Source: CAZKEW01 sp964580435 (lineage in GTDB: Bacteria; Acidobacteriota; Aminicenantia; Aminicenantales; UBA8522). Taken from it: a stretch of 7,441 nucleotides of DNA. Below the pieces are notes generated by a model that saw only the letters and a list, made by a program, of their open reading frames with translations, did no database searches and had not been told where the DNA came from. Location: the NCBI GenBank assembly GCA_964580435.1, contig CAZOKP010000110.1:1-7441 (forward strand), read 5' to 3'. A program made the translations under genes and the position numbers. This document shows, piece by piece, positions 1 to 5,689 of this stretch (its first letter is position 1; every line of letters starts with the position of its first letter).

Positions 1-53
1 GTTGTCTTAATGCACCTTCCGGATTGCGAGCCTGCAAAATCTTCGAGTTTCAT
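1..53 (-). CDS. Partial N-terminus, possibly a Fic-family protein
   Basis: An ATG at 53-51 opens a reading frame leaving the window at the left edge, giving MKLEDFAGSQSGRCIKT and a partial codon. The pattern M-K-x-E-D-F-x(3)-S-G-R-x-I/V-K-T resembles, from memory, the first residues of a group of Fic-domain (AMP-transferase) proteins, where it precedes a conserved proline-rich stretch. Only 17 complete codons are visible, and the catalytic HPFxxGNG motif would lie outside, so function is unproven. A weak purine stretch (AAAAAGG) lies about 9 nt upstream of the ATG, and a perfect hairpin (74-106) lies about 20 nt upstream. A Fic protein would fit the toxin-rich neighbourhood, but that is context only. 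Confidence 0.4.
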   Translation of the reverse strand, partial: MKLEDFAGSQSGRCIKT

Positions 54-73
54 TCTTTAAAGCCTTTTTCAGC

Positions 74-106
74 ATCCTGCAATAAGGAAGTCTCTTATTG
101 CAGGAT
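74..106. repeat. Perfect inverted repeat, 13-bp arms, 7-nt loop
   Basis: ATCCTGCAATAAG at 74-86 is exactly reverse-complemented at 94-106 around a 7-nt loop (GAAGTCT). No T-run follows on either strand, so it is not a classical intrinsic terminator. It sits about 20 bp upstream of the minus-strand start at 53 and would fall in that gene's 5' leader or operator. Alternatives are a protein-binding palindrome or a remnant of a hairpin-type mobile repeat. The structure itself is certain; its role is unknown. Confidence 0.7.
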
Positions 107-510
107 TATGCGCTATCTCGCAATAATTAGATATTATATTGACGCTTCTGTCAATTATATTTTCTCAAATAAGCTCGGAACACAACACTAATCACGCAAA
201 AAAAGCGGCCGGCAGAGATGCGGAAAAAGCGCGAAGCCTGTCTCTTGAAGATTTTATCCTGACCTAGAGGACGAAATCGCATTCGCCTTGGCGCTTCCGG
301 GCGGAAAAATCGAACTTCTCGATCGCAATCAGAAGAAATGCTTTCCCCAACGACCGTTTATCAAGGTAAACAATTTTCTAAATAATTGTTTACTATGTCA
401 GGCAATAATAAACGCCTTCTTATCCCCAGAATATCCCTGTAGGGTCGGCTTCGACCTCGGCAAGCAGATCCGCAAAATCCTTGCTGGGATCGAAATCCCA
501 GCGCGCCGGA
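107..510. other. Gene-poor spacer with degraded sequence
   Basis: No convincing intact gene is visible here. Approximately 107-180 is AT-rich, with TATAAT-like hexamers on both strands and an interrupted palindrome at 138-155, so it may hold the promoter of the left-edge gene. From 139 to 267 a plus-strand frame (TTG at 139) ends in RSLSLEDFILT before a TAG; it has no ribosome binding site and may be a gene remnant. A 77-codon plus-strand frame starting with TTG at 288 lacks a ribosome binding site and overlaps a minus-strand frame that looks more protein-like (420-524). Decayed ends of former genes are the simplest reading. Confidence 0.5.
138..155. promoter_or_regulatory. Interrupted palindrome in AT-rich upstream region
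   Basis: ATTGAC (138-143) and GTCAAT (150-155) form a 6-bp-arm inverted repeat around GCTTCT, embedded in TATATT/TATAAT-rich sequence. On the minus strand it reads TTGACA-N10-TATAAT. That spacing is too short for a sigma70 promoter, so this is not called a promoter. It could be an operator for the left-edge gene, about 85 bp downstream on the minus strand. Confidence 0.25.
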
Positions 511-524
511 CAGGGGCTTAGGTC
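420..524 (-). pseudogene. C-terminal remnant of an unidentified protein
   Basis: The minus strand is open from an in-frame TGA at 525-527 to a TAA at 420-422 (34 codons). It ends in FADLLAEVEADPTGIFWG, which has the acidic and aromatic make-up of a real protein tail rather than random translation. There is no ATG, GTG or TTG start or ribosome binding site, and the upstream side is cut by the boundary repeat at 511-595. I read it as the 3' end of a gene truncated at the repeat. The parent family is not recognised. Confidence 0.3.
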
Positions 525-595
525 TCAATAATTAACAAATCCGGGGCATCAGGAAGCAGGCCGCTAACGTCCGGGCGAATTTCTCCCGCAGGCGG
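511..595 (+). repeat. Boundary repeat fragment R1
   Basis: This segment contains two blocks seen elsewhere. GGTCTCAATAATTAACAAAT (521-540) is identical to 6501-6520, and CAAATCCGGGGCATCAGGAA (536-555) is identical to 5769-5788. The following part, AGGAAGC..CCGCTAACGTCCGGGCGAATTTCTCCC (551-587), resembles 2763-2805. The repeat abuts the stop codon of the AbiEii-like gene at 596. It appears to be a mosaic of several repeat pieces. Similar strings beside REP-type or IS200-like elements in other genomes are a recollection, not verified. Confidence 0.75.
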
Positions 596-1462
596 TTATG
601 CCTCAGAAGCCTCGACAAGACCTTGCCTTAGCTTCTCAAGCTGAGAGAGAATCTCATCGAATTTGAGATCGGAAGCAAGCCTGCCTCTGATCATATCTGA
701 GATTAATCTATATTGAGAACGTTGTCCTGTTTCTTCGCTTACTATCGCTCTGACCGTATCCAATGTATAAGGATCTGCCATTATAGCCATATCGCGGCCG
801 AGCAGCCTGATGCTGGCATGTCTTGTATCAAAATGCTCTTCCTCCAACAGGCTCTGCTCTTTTTCGTAAAGTCTTTCAAAGTTGCCTGTTTCTTCATATT
901 TCTGCATGATAAGCAGCAGATCCTCAGCGTCTCTCTGCCGCTCGGGGTATCCCTCTTTCCACGAAATCAACTTCATGAGCGCCAGGCCTGGTGGAGTTGG
1001 CAATTTAATATCGAGCTCAGGGGCCGAACTCAATCTCACCCTAACCGAATATTCGTAGGCCTCCTTGAATCCAGCCATGTTCATGAATATTTCGTGTTCA
1101 GGTGGCCAGCTAATCCGTCTTTTCTCGTCTGTGATTGAACCGAAAGGAACGATATCGATGAAGACAGAATCGAACTGGAGCCTGTGCCGTTCCGAGGTGG
1201 CAGAGAATTTGCCGGACGACAGCAATGATTCCGTAAGTTGGCTGAACTGTTTCCAACTTGCGACTTCTACTCCCAAGTCGATATCTCTGGTCATCCTGGG
1301 TGGTTCTATTCCGTAGCAGTGTTTGAGAATGATGTCTCTTGCTGAAGCGCCAACGATGAAAAAAGGAATGCTTAATGAGTCCGCGACTTTCTTCACGACA
1401 GAAAGCACGGCGATTGTCTGCTGATCAATCTTCCCTGATAAGTCGAATGATATGTTGCTCAT
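596..1462 (-). CDS. AbiEii-like nucleotidyltransferase (type IV TA toxin candidate)
   Basis: This 288-residue protein belongs to the nucleotidyltransferase superfamily. The core is visible: a G-A-S-A-R-D segment (residues 38-43), the metal-binding pair in TRDIDLG (Asp60, Asp62) and a third acidic residue in FIDIVPFG (Asp103). Further on, MKLISWKEGYPERQRDAEDL (163-182) fits the K-x(n)-R-x-D-x(2)-D region of AbiEii-type enzymes. AbiEii toxins transfer nucleotides to RNA, and some relatives modify tRNA acceptor ends. The ATG at 1462 lies inside the end of the upstream AbiEi-like gene (38-bp overlap) with no good Shine-Dalgarno, so translation is probably coupled. It diverges from classical AbiEii (G-x-S-A-R-D rather than the common GGTAL-type motif), so a separate paired nucleotidyltransferase family is possible. 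Toxicity is inferred from the pairing. Confidence 0.75.
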   Translation of the reverse strand: MSNISFDLSGKIDQQTIAVLSVVKKVADSLSIPFFIVGASARDIILKHCYGIEPPRMTRDIDLGVEVASWKQFSQLTESLLSSGKFSATSERHRLQFDSVFIDIVPFGSITDEKRRISWPPEHEIFMNMAGFKEAYEYSVRVRLSSAPELDIKLPTPPGLALMKLISWKEGYPERQRDAEDLLLIMQKYEETGNFERLYEKEQSLLEEEHFDTRHASIRLLGRDMAIMADPYTLDTVRAIVSEETGQRSQYRLISDMIRGRLASDLKFDEILSQLEKLRQGLVEASEA

Positions 1463-2516
1463 AGATCATTTTCGCTGTTTCTATGTTTCTCTGGTTTCCT
1501 GTTGCCAGGAGATCGGCATAAACGAGGATTGGGTGTACGAGGTCATTGTACTCCCACATCTCGACGGGCTTCCAAAATCTCGCGAGAATATCAACATCTC
1601 CAGATCTGTCTCTCTTGAGTCTGTTCTCGAGTAACAGTTGATTGAGCTCTTGGGGCGTGGTATAGATCGTTATCAACTCTGGTTTAAGATATTGTGTCAA
1701 TCTTGCAGCTGCAACCTCTCCCCCCCATTGTGCTTTTAACGGATCTAGGGTCTTTTGTTGCCACCAGCCAGTATCGCCCCTGTAACGCCCCAGCATCTGC
1801 TTCGGCCTCAAACGCTCTGGATAAGCGATTGCCCAGCGATGTAACAAATTCTCTTTTTGGATCAGCTTGTAACCTCGTTTTCCCATATCCATAAGAAAGC
1901 CCATTTTCTTTAATTCCTTCATGATCCAGTTGACGGTCCCGAGTGCGACATCTGCAGCAGCCACGATCTCCCGGTAGGTTTTTTTCTCAAAGCCAGGATT
2001 GCAGAGAAAGGCAAAGATCATCCTCAAGCCGGCAGGGTTGAAAGCTCTTTCTAGAGGCGCTTGTCCTAGTATATCCGGAGGTCTGTTCCCTTTTATGAAA
2101 ATATACAGTGTTTGGTTATTGATAAACGCGTTGCCTGCAGTATCGATAAATTCTATGCCATCCTGCTTGAGCTGATCTGCCAGGTGTGGATTCACATATT
2201 TTGCGATGAGCAGGAGCGGGTGGTCGACTTTGTCTCGGCACATATGCAAGAGGAGTCTATTTGCGTTCGCGAAATTAGGTTTTATCTCGGCGTAATAATT
2301 CAAAGTTTTGCCTTGCACTGTCATTTTTATTCGTCGGTCCGGCCGAAACCCATTTATATAGACGGGCTCCTCGGCTAGCGTCTCAATTTCAGCCGGTGCT
2401 GGAATATTCTTTTTAAACGCTTCAACGGCAAGCTTCAAGATTTCGTCTTCGATGTTTTTGTTAATTCCGTTCATAATTTTGTTCACTTTATCTTTAAGTT
2501 CATCTTTAATGAACAT
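1425..2516 (-). CDS. AbiEi-like antitoxin / transcriptional regulator
   Basis: With the ATG at 2516 this is a 363-residue, first-in-operon partner of the nucleotidyltransferase. Visible features are an N-terminal region with the IDTAGNAFI signature (about residues 124-132), a winged helix-turn-helix (about 160-215, including YREIVAAADVALGTVNWIMK), and a C-terminal region with HPILVYADLLATGNQRNIETA (about 328-348). Together these match the AbiEi_2 (PF09952-type) antitoxin family. Such proteins repress their own promoter and oppose the toxin without stable binding (type IV). The start is uncertain: TTG 2540, ATG 2516, GTG 2486 and ATG 2474 are all in frame and none has a clear Shine-Dalgarno. 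If the promoter hexamers at 2512-2540 are real, transcription starts near 2505, making ATG 2474 (349 residues) the likely start. The TGTTCAT sites around 2469-2670 are candidate operators. Confidence 0.75.
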   Translation of the reverse strand: MFIKDELKDKVNKIMNGINKNIEDEILKLAVEAFKKNIPAPAEIETLAEEPVYINGFRPDRRIKMTVQGKTLNYYAEIKPNFANANRLLLHMCRDKVDHPLLLIAKYVNPHLADQLKQDGIEFIDTAGNAFINNQTLYIFIKGNRPPDILGQAPLERAFNPAGLRMIFAFLCNPGFEKKTYREIVAAADVALGTVNWIMKELKKMGFLMDMGKRGYKLIQKENLLHRWAIAYPERLRPKQMLGRYRGDTGWWQQKTLDPLKAQWGGEVAAARLTQYLKPELITIYTTPQELNQLLLENRLKRDRSGDVDILARFWKPVEMWEYNDLVHPILVYADLLATGNQRNIETAKMIYEQHIIRLIRED

Positions 2517-2670
2517 AGCGAAAATATGAACAAAAGTCAAGCGTTATTTTAACAAATATACGAAATACCACACGATTTGCACGATTTTTTTGCGAATAAT
2601 TGGCCCAATGCTCATATTGTTCATTAATTCTTATTGTTCATCATCAGTGAAAGTTTGGCATCGATGAACA
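2469..2670. promoter_or_regulatory. Array of TGTTCAT/ATGAACA elements, probable operators
   Basis: Exact 7-mers: ATGAACA at 2509-2515, 2526-2532 and 2664-2670; TGTTCAT at 2618-2624 and 2635-2641. The 6-mer GTTCAT is also at 2469-2474 and 2498-2503. The pairs 2509/2526 and 2618/2635 both have a 17-bp start-to-start distance and point in opposite directions. GTTCAT-5nt-ATGAAC at 2498-2514 is a perfect palindrome. The density far exceeds chance for a 7-mer in about 200 bp, even in AT-rich DNA. The array covers the promoter and start region of the AbiEi-like regulator, so autorepression by that protein is the simplest hypothesis. Confidence 0.6.
2512..2540 (-). promoter_or_regulatory. Candidate promoter of the AbiE-like operon
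   Basis: On the minus strand TTGACT (2540-2535) is followed after exactly 17 bp by TATGTT (2517-2512), a good sigma70 arrangement. The spacer contains one TGTTCAT copy (2532-2526) and the -10 overlaps another (2515-2509), so a protein bound to these repeats would block polymerase. The predicted transcription start near 2505 lies downstream of the two longest possible start codons of the regulator gene. Confidence 0.5.
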
Positions 2671-2872
2671 CAATTATGCAGGTTGATTTCCTAATTTCGT
2701 AATACGCGAATAGCATGGCCATCACTATTTTATGGAAAAAGAGACCTGCACCCCTTATTCTGAGGAGGCCAGCCGCGAACGTCTGGGCGAGGGGCGAATT
2801 TCCCCTAGGGATGGCAGAGGGAGACGTGTCCGTCAATGAAAAAATGCCGATGTAAGTTTTTCATACATACTC
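2541..2872. other. Intergenic region between divergent TA modules
   Basis: This stretch separates the minus-strand AbiE-like operon from the plus-strand Panacea module. It holds, in order, an AT-rich part, three of the TGTTCAT/ATGAACA elements, boundary repeat R2 and the approach to the Panacea promoter. A 70-codon minus-strand frame (2836-2624) is mostly a translation of repeat sequence and is not called a gene. ACGATTT occurs twice in close succession near 2573-2588, of unknown meaning. Confidence 0.6.
2741..2838 (+). repeat. Boundary repeat fragment R2
   Basis: Three parts are recognisable. GAGACCTGCACCCCTTATTC (2741-2760) resembles, in inverted orientation, the AGGGTCAGGTCTC block at 5747-5758 and 6495-6506. 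AGGAGGCCAGCCGCGAACGTCTGGGCGA (2763-2790) matches R1 at 551-578. The 31-nt block 2795-2825 matches 4090-4120 at 27 positions, with CGAATTTCCCCT and AGAGGGAGAC exactly shared. GGGGCGAATTTCCCC (2791-2805) is an imperfect palindrome. The element ends about 35 bp upstream of the Panacea promoter and forms the left border of that cassette. Confidence 0.7.
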
Positions 2873-2913
2873 TTGACAATTAATCAAACATTCATATAAT
2901 TGGGTTTTAGGAG
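2873..2913 (+). promoter_or_regulatory. Strong sigma70 promoter and RBS of the Panacea TA operon
   Basis: TTGACA (2873-2878) and TATAAT (2895-2900) are both perfect consensus hexamers separated by 16 bp. Transcription should start near 2907, leaving a leader of only about 13 nt. AGGAG (2909-2913) lies 6 nt before the ATG at 2920, fixing that start. Such a strong promoter suits a module whose antitoxin, via its N-terminal HTH, represses it. No clear palindromic operator was found within the promoter. Confidence 0.8.
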
Positions 2914-2919
2914 AAAACG

Positions 2920-3702
2920 ATGACTTCATTGGGTCAAAGAATAAAGCAAATCCGGGTGTCTCTTGGGTTGAGCCAACAAGCCTTGGCTAAGAAACTGGGT
3001 GTCTCACGCCCGTCTATATCACAGATAGAGAATGGAGAGAGGAAGGTGTGCGCCGAAGAGCTCAAGAAATTAGCTGGAATCTTCAACCTGTCTGTGGACG
3101 CCCTGCTGGATCCGGGTAAAGAGCCGCAAATCATGATCAGAGAGAGCCGGGAAGCCTATGGACCCGAAGCCACTCCCCGGATGAGGATTAATATCCCCCA
3201 GAAGAACCTCCAAAAGTTCAAGGAAGTGCTGATCTATATCCTAAACAAGGTGGGAGCAAAACCTAGCATCGGCGAGACGGTCATTTACAAGCTTCTCTAT
3301 TTCATCGATTTTGACTATTACGAGAAGCATGAAGAGCAGTTAATCGGTGCCACATACCTGAAAAATAAGTATGGGCCGACGCCCCTTGAATTCAGGAAAA
3401 TCGTGGACCAAATGATGGTTAAAGGGGAAATCACCGAAGTTAAGGATAAGTATTTTGAGTATCCTCAGAGAAAGTATCTTCCTCTGAGGAAGCCGGACCT
3501 GAGCATTTTGAATGGCAACGAGATAGAAGTCATTAATGATGTCCTGGACAGGCTTTCCGACATGAACGCCCGTCAAGTCAGCGATTATTCCCATAACGAC
3601 GTTCCCTGGCTGACCACAGAGGAGGGCAAGATCATCGATTACGAGGCCGTATTTTACAGGACGCCGGCTTATTCGGTCCGGGAGTACGATGACGCCGTTT
3701 AA
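2920..3702 (+). CDS. XRE-HTH plus Panacea-domain (DUF4065/SocA-like) antitoxin
   Basis: This 260-residue protein has two domains. Residues 5-62 are an XRE/Cro helix-turn-helix (LGLSQQALAKKLGVSRPSIS, then QIENGERKVC), expected to bind its own promoter. After a linker, residues about 97-235 form a Panacea domain: KLLYFIDFDYYEK (124-136), the Y-G-P-T-P motif (151-155) and SHNDVPW (224-230) are characteristic. Panacea proteins are the antitoxins of PanAT systems, where one domain type neutralises many unrelated toxins, and the Caulobacter SocA adaptor belongs to the same group. The toxin gene overlaps its last 14 bp. ATG 2920 is supported by a well-placed Shine-Dalgarno. Domain identity is confident; neutralisation of the downstream protein is inferred from operon structure. 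Confidence 0.87.
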   Translation: MTSLGQRIKQIRVSLGLSQQALAKKLGVSRPSISQIENGERKVCAEELKKLAGIFNLSVDALLDPGKEPQIMIRESREAYGPEATPRMRINIPQKNLQKFKEVLIYILNKVGAKPSIGETVIYKLLYFIDFDYYEKHEEQLIGATYLKNKYGPTPLEFRKIVDQMMVKGEITEVKDKYFEYPQRKYLPLRKPDLSILNGNEIEVINDVLDRLSDMNARQVSDYSHNDVPWLTTEEGKIIDYEAVFYRTPAYSVREYDDAV

Positions 3703-4054
3703 GGAAATCATCCGCTTGCCGGAATTCGAGCGGGACATGAAGAGGCTCCTTAAGAGGTTCCGGTCCCTCGAAGACGATCTGGACAATTTCATCAAGACCG
3801 AGCTCAAACTCTTCCATAAACTGGGCATCGATAACAAAGGCGTTGTGCAGATAGCAGGGTTGGGGATCCAGGCCCCCAGAATTTATAAGGCAAGAAAGTT
3901 TGCTTGTCGATCTCTTAAGGGCAAGGGCGCTCAGACGGGAATCCGAGTGATATATGCCTATTTCGAGGAAAATGACAGGATCGCGCTTATTGAAATTTAT
4001 TATAAGGGTGACAAAAAGAACGAAGACAGAGAGAGGATACTCGGACGATACTGA
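3689..4054 (+). CDS. RelE/ParE-superfamily toxin paired with the Panacea antitoxin
   Basis: This 121-residue protein has the layout of RelE/ParE toxins. An N-terminal helical hairpin (PEFERDMKRLLKRFRSLEDD, 11-30) is followed by a basic segment (IYKARKFACRSLKGKG, 65-80) and the hallmark strand GIRVIYAYFEENDRIALIEI (84-103), then YYKGDKKNEDRERI. Basic residues such as Arg86 and Lys106 lie where RelE-type ribonucleases place catalytic or RNA-contacting residues. RelE members cleave mRNA on the ribosome and ParE members poison gyrase; sequence alone does not separate them, though the strand order looks more RelE-like. The ATG overlaps the antitoxin gene by 14 bp and has GGGAG (3680-3684) 4 nt upstream. 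Antitoxin-first order with overlap is typical of type II TA operons. Confidence 0.8.
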   Translation: MTPFKEIIRLPEFERDMKRLLKRFRSLEDDLDNFIKTELKLFHKLGIDNKGVVQIAGLGIQAPRIYKARKFACRSLKGKGAQTGIRVIYAYFEENDRIALIEIYYKGDKKNEDRERILGRY

Positions 4055-4065
4055 GAAATATACTG

Positions 4066-4137
4066 AAATGGGGACACAATATCAATTTCCGAATTTCCCC
4101 TGCGGATGATAGAGGGAGACAAACTCGTCGATTGAAG
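4066..4137 (+). repeat. Boundary repeat fragment R4, right border of the Panacea cassette
   Basis: The segment starts with GAAATGGGGACACAATATC, a string I recall in repeats beside REP-associated transposases but cannot verify here. The 31-nt block 4090-4120 matches 2795-2825 in the same orientation at 27 positions, and similarity continues loosely through the next 15 nt (CTCGTCGATTGAA against TCCGTCAATGAA). It occupies nearly all of the gap between the toxin stop (4054) and the stop of the convergent ATPase gene (4147). No terminator hairpin with a T-run is seen. Confidence 0.7.
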
Positions 4138-4146
4138 TCGGGTCGC

Positions 4147-5631
4147 TTACTCCTCGGTGAAAGCATCCTTAAGAAGCTGGCTCTGGCGGCTGAAGGCCAC
4201 GCGCGGGCTCCGGGTCTCCTTCATCAGCGAGATTTCCTGGGTGACGAGACGGGCGATGTACATCGTTTGGGCGGCAACCTTGCGCGACTCCCTCTGGAAG
4301 AGCGGATGGTCGCGGTTGACATAGACGATGTTTCCCTCGGAGAAACATTCCGGCCCGAGCGGGCCGAAAAAGTCGAGGCAGACGGAAACGCTCTCCGTGC
4401 CCATGCGCATCCGCCGGACGATGGCGTTCGGGGTGACTCTTTTGACCAGCGGATGGCGCCGCTTTTTCCGTTTTGGCGAGGCCTCCGCCGTTTTTCCGGC
4501 CTGCGCCTCTCGGGGCCGGACTTGGGCTTCTTTTGACCCCTTGTCTTTGCCCCCGATGACGGCGCCGCCGCCGGCCTCCCCCGGCTCGCCATAGTCAATC
4601 GGGCCGAAGGGCGAAAGGTCGGGATTCCTGGCCAGCGCCTTATGGATGCGCTGGAGGGCTTCGGTGACCGCGCGGCTGACTTTGCGTTGCTCGCTGCGGT
4701 CGGCTTCCTTGCCCAAGGCCTTCCCGATGATGCCGACGACTTTTTCCATAATCTTGAGGAATTCCTGGTACTCGCCGGAATCGACGATAAAGCTCGAACG
4801 ATCGGAGGTGATGGGAAGGAAATCGGCGTTGATTTCGCCCTTCACCCGGGCCACCGCTTTTCCCCACGTCTCCATGCCGAAGAGGTCTTTTTTCACGGTG
4901 GCGCCCTTCACCTTCACCTCGATGCCCAGGTCCTTGAAGTCGGCGGCCGACTTCGGGGTGATGACGATTTCTCCGGTGACGGGGCCAAACCTTGTGCCTT
5001 CGAGGAGCGGGATTCTGCGGCCGACGATGCTCCGGGGATAGAGGCGCCGCCCGTTGACGTAAACGGCAAATTCCGGAGCTTTGAGGGGGACGCTCTCCAT
5101 GAGCTTTCTCTCTACGTCCTCAACAAGGAAAGACTTGGAGAGCTCGGAAAGGGTGACGGTCGTTCCGTTGCCCGTTTGAGGGTCGGCCGCGAGGATTTCG
5201 CAGGGAATGTGCCACTCGTCCTTGGCTTCCTCCCATGCCTTCTTATCGAAGACGACACGGGCGGCGAAATCCCTGTGCCGGGTGAGGAGCTCAAAACGCG
5301 AGGCGGCGGCCAGGGAAGCGAATTTCCCGATGCCGAACTGGCCGATCCTGACGCGGCCGAACCGGGGCGAGCGGGAATGGACCACCTTTTCGTCCGACCC
5401 GATGATGAAATATTGTTCGAGGCCGGCGAGGTTCATGCCCGCGCCGTTGTCGCTGACCTTGATCTCAGTGGGCGACACCTCGACGCGAACCTCTGTGGCG
5501 TCGGCGTCGTAGGCGTTGTTGACCAGCTCGCGGAGAAGCTCGACGCTTTCCGTGTAGAGGCGTTCGCCGATCGAGACGATGTGCCGCTTGTCGACGGTCA
5601 CCTCAAGTTTTCTCTTTTCTTTGACTTCCAT
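4147..5631 (-). CDS. GHKL (Hsp90/MutL/MORC-like) ATPase, stand-alone
   Basis: The product is 494 residues from ATG 5631, or 496 from GTG 5637; neither has a strong Shine-Dalgarno. The N-terminal half has the complete Bergerat nucleotide-binding fold (numbered from the GTG): N-box ELVNNAYDADAT (Glu37, Asn41), G1 box DNGAGM (63-68), G2 box IGQFGIGKFAS (98-108) and a GNGTT segment (156-160). A transducer-like region with ITSDRSSFI (276-284) follows. Residues about 351-400 form a Gly/Ala/Lys-rich, very basic linker. A smaller C-terminal domain contains VNRDHPLF (440-447), a motif I associate with Hsp90-like ATPases of this type. No kinase receiver, nuclease or membrane segment is seen. G+C is far above its neighbours (75% at 4561-4620), suggesting separate origin. 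The precise role is unknown; a defence function is inferred from location only. Confidence 0.8.
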   Translation of the reverse strand: MEVKEKRKLEVTVDKRHIVSIGERLYTESVELLRELVNNAYDADATEVRVEVSPTEIKVSDNGAGMNLAGLEQYFIIGSDEKVVHSRSPRFGRVRIGQFGIGKFASLAAASRFELLTRHRDFAARVVFDKKAWEEAKDEWHIPCEILAADPQTGNGTTVTLSELSKSFLVEDVERKLMESVPLKAPEFAVYVNGRRLYPRSIVGRRIPLLEGTRFGPVTGEIVITPKSAADFKDLGIEVKVKGATVKKDLFGMETWGKAVARVKGEINADFLPITSDRSSFIVDSGEYQEFLKIMEKVVGIIGKALGKEADRSEQRKVSRAVTEALQRIHKALARNPDLSPFGPIDYGEPGEAGGGAVIGGKDKGSKEAQVRPREAQAGKTAEASPKRKKRRHPLVKRVTPNAIVRRMRMGTESVSVCLDFFGPLGPECFSEGNIVYVNRDHPLFQRESRKVAAQTMYIARLVTQEISLMKETRSPRVAFSRQSQLLKDAFTEE

Positions 5632-5689
5632 CGGCACCGACTTCAGGCTGAGCGCTGATCAAGCAGGAATGAGCCGGAAGTTATCTTCA

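Noticed and set aside
133..154. TTGACA and TATAAT hexamers upstream of the left-edge gene as a promoter
   Set aside because: On the minus strand the spacer is only 10 bp, too short for sigma70 recognition. Alternative -35 hexamers at 17 bp are poor.
288..521. A 77-codon plus-strand frame starting with TTG
   Set aside because: It has no ribosome binding site and no recognised motif, and it overlaps both repeat R1 and a more protein-like minus-strand tail.
561..595. Possible integron attC site near GCTAACG in R1
   Set aside because: The core does not fit the RYYYAAC/GTTRRRY consensus pair, no partner core was found, and the genes are in mixed orientation rather than in cassette-array order.
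2624..2836. A 70-codon minus-strand frame between the AbiE-like and Panacea modules
   Set aside because: Its N-terminal half is a translation of boundary repeat R2 and the rest crosses the TGTTCAT elements. It has no ribosome binding site and no family resemblance.
3340..3837. A 165-codon minus-strand frame
   Set aside because: It is antisense to the Panacea antitoxin and RelE-like toxin genes, both of which have clear domains and a promoter.
4642..5658. A 338-codon open frame on the plus strand
   Set aside because: It lies antisense to the GHKL ATPase, whose nucleotide-binding motifs are complete. High G+C suppresses stop codons on the opposite strand. It shows no recognisable domain.
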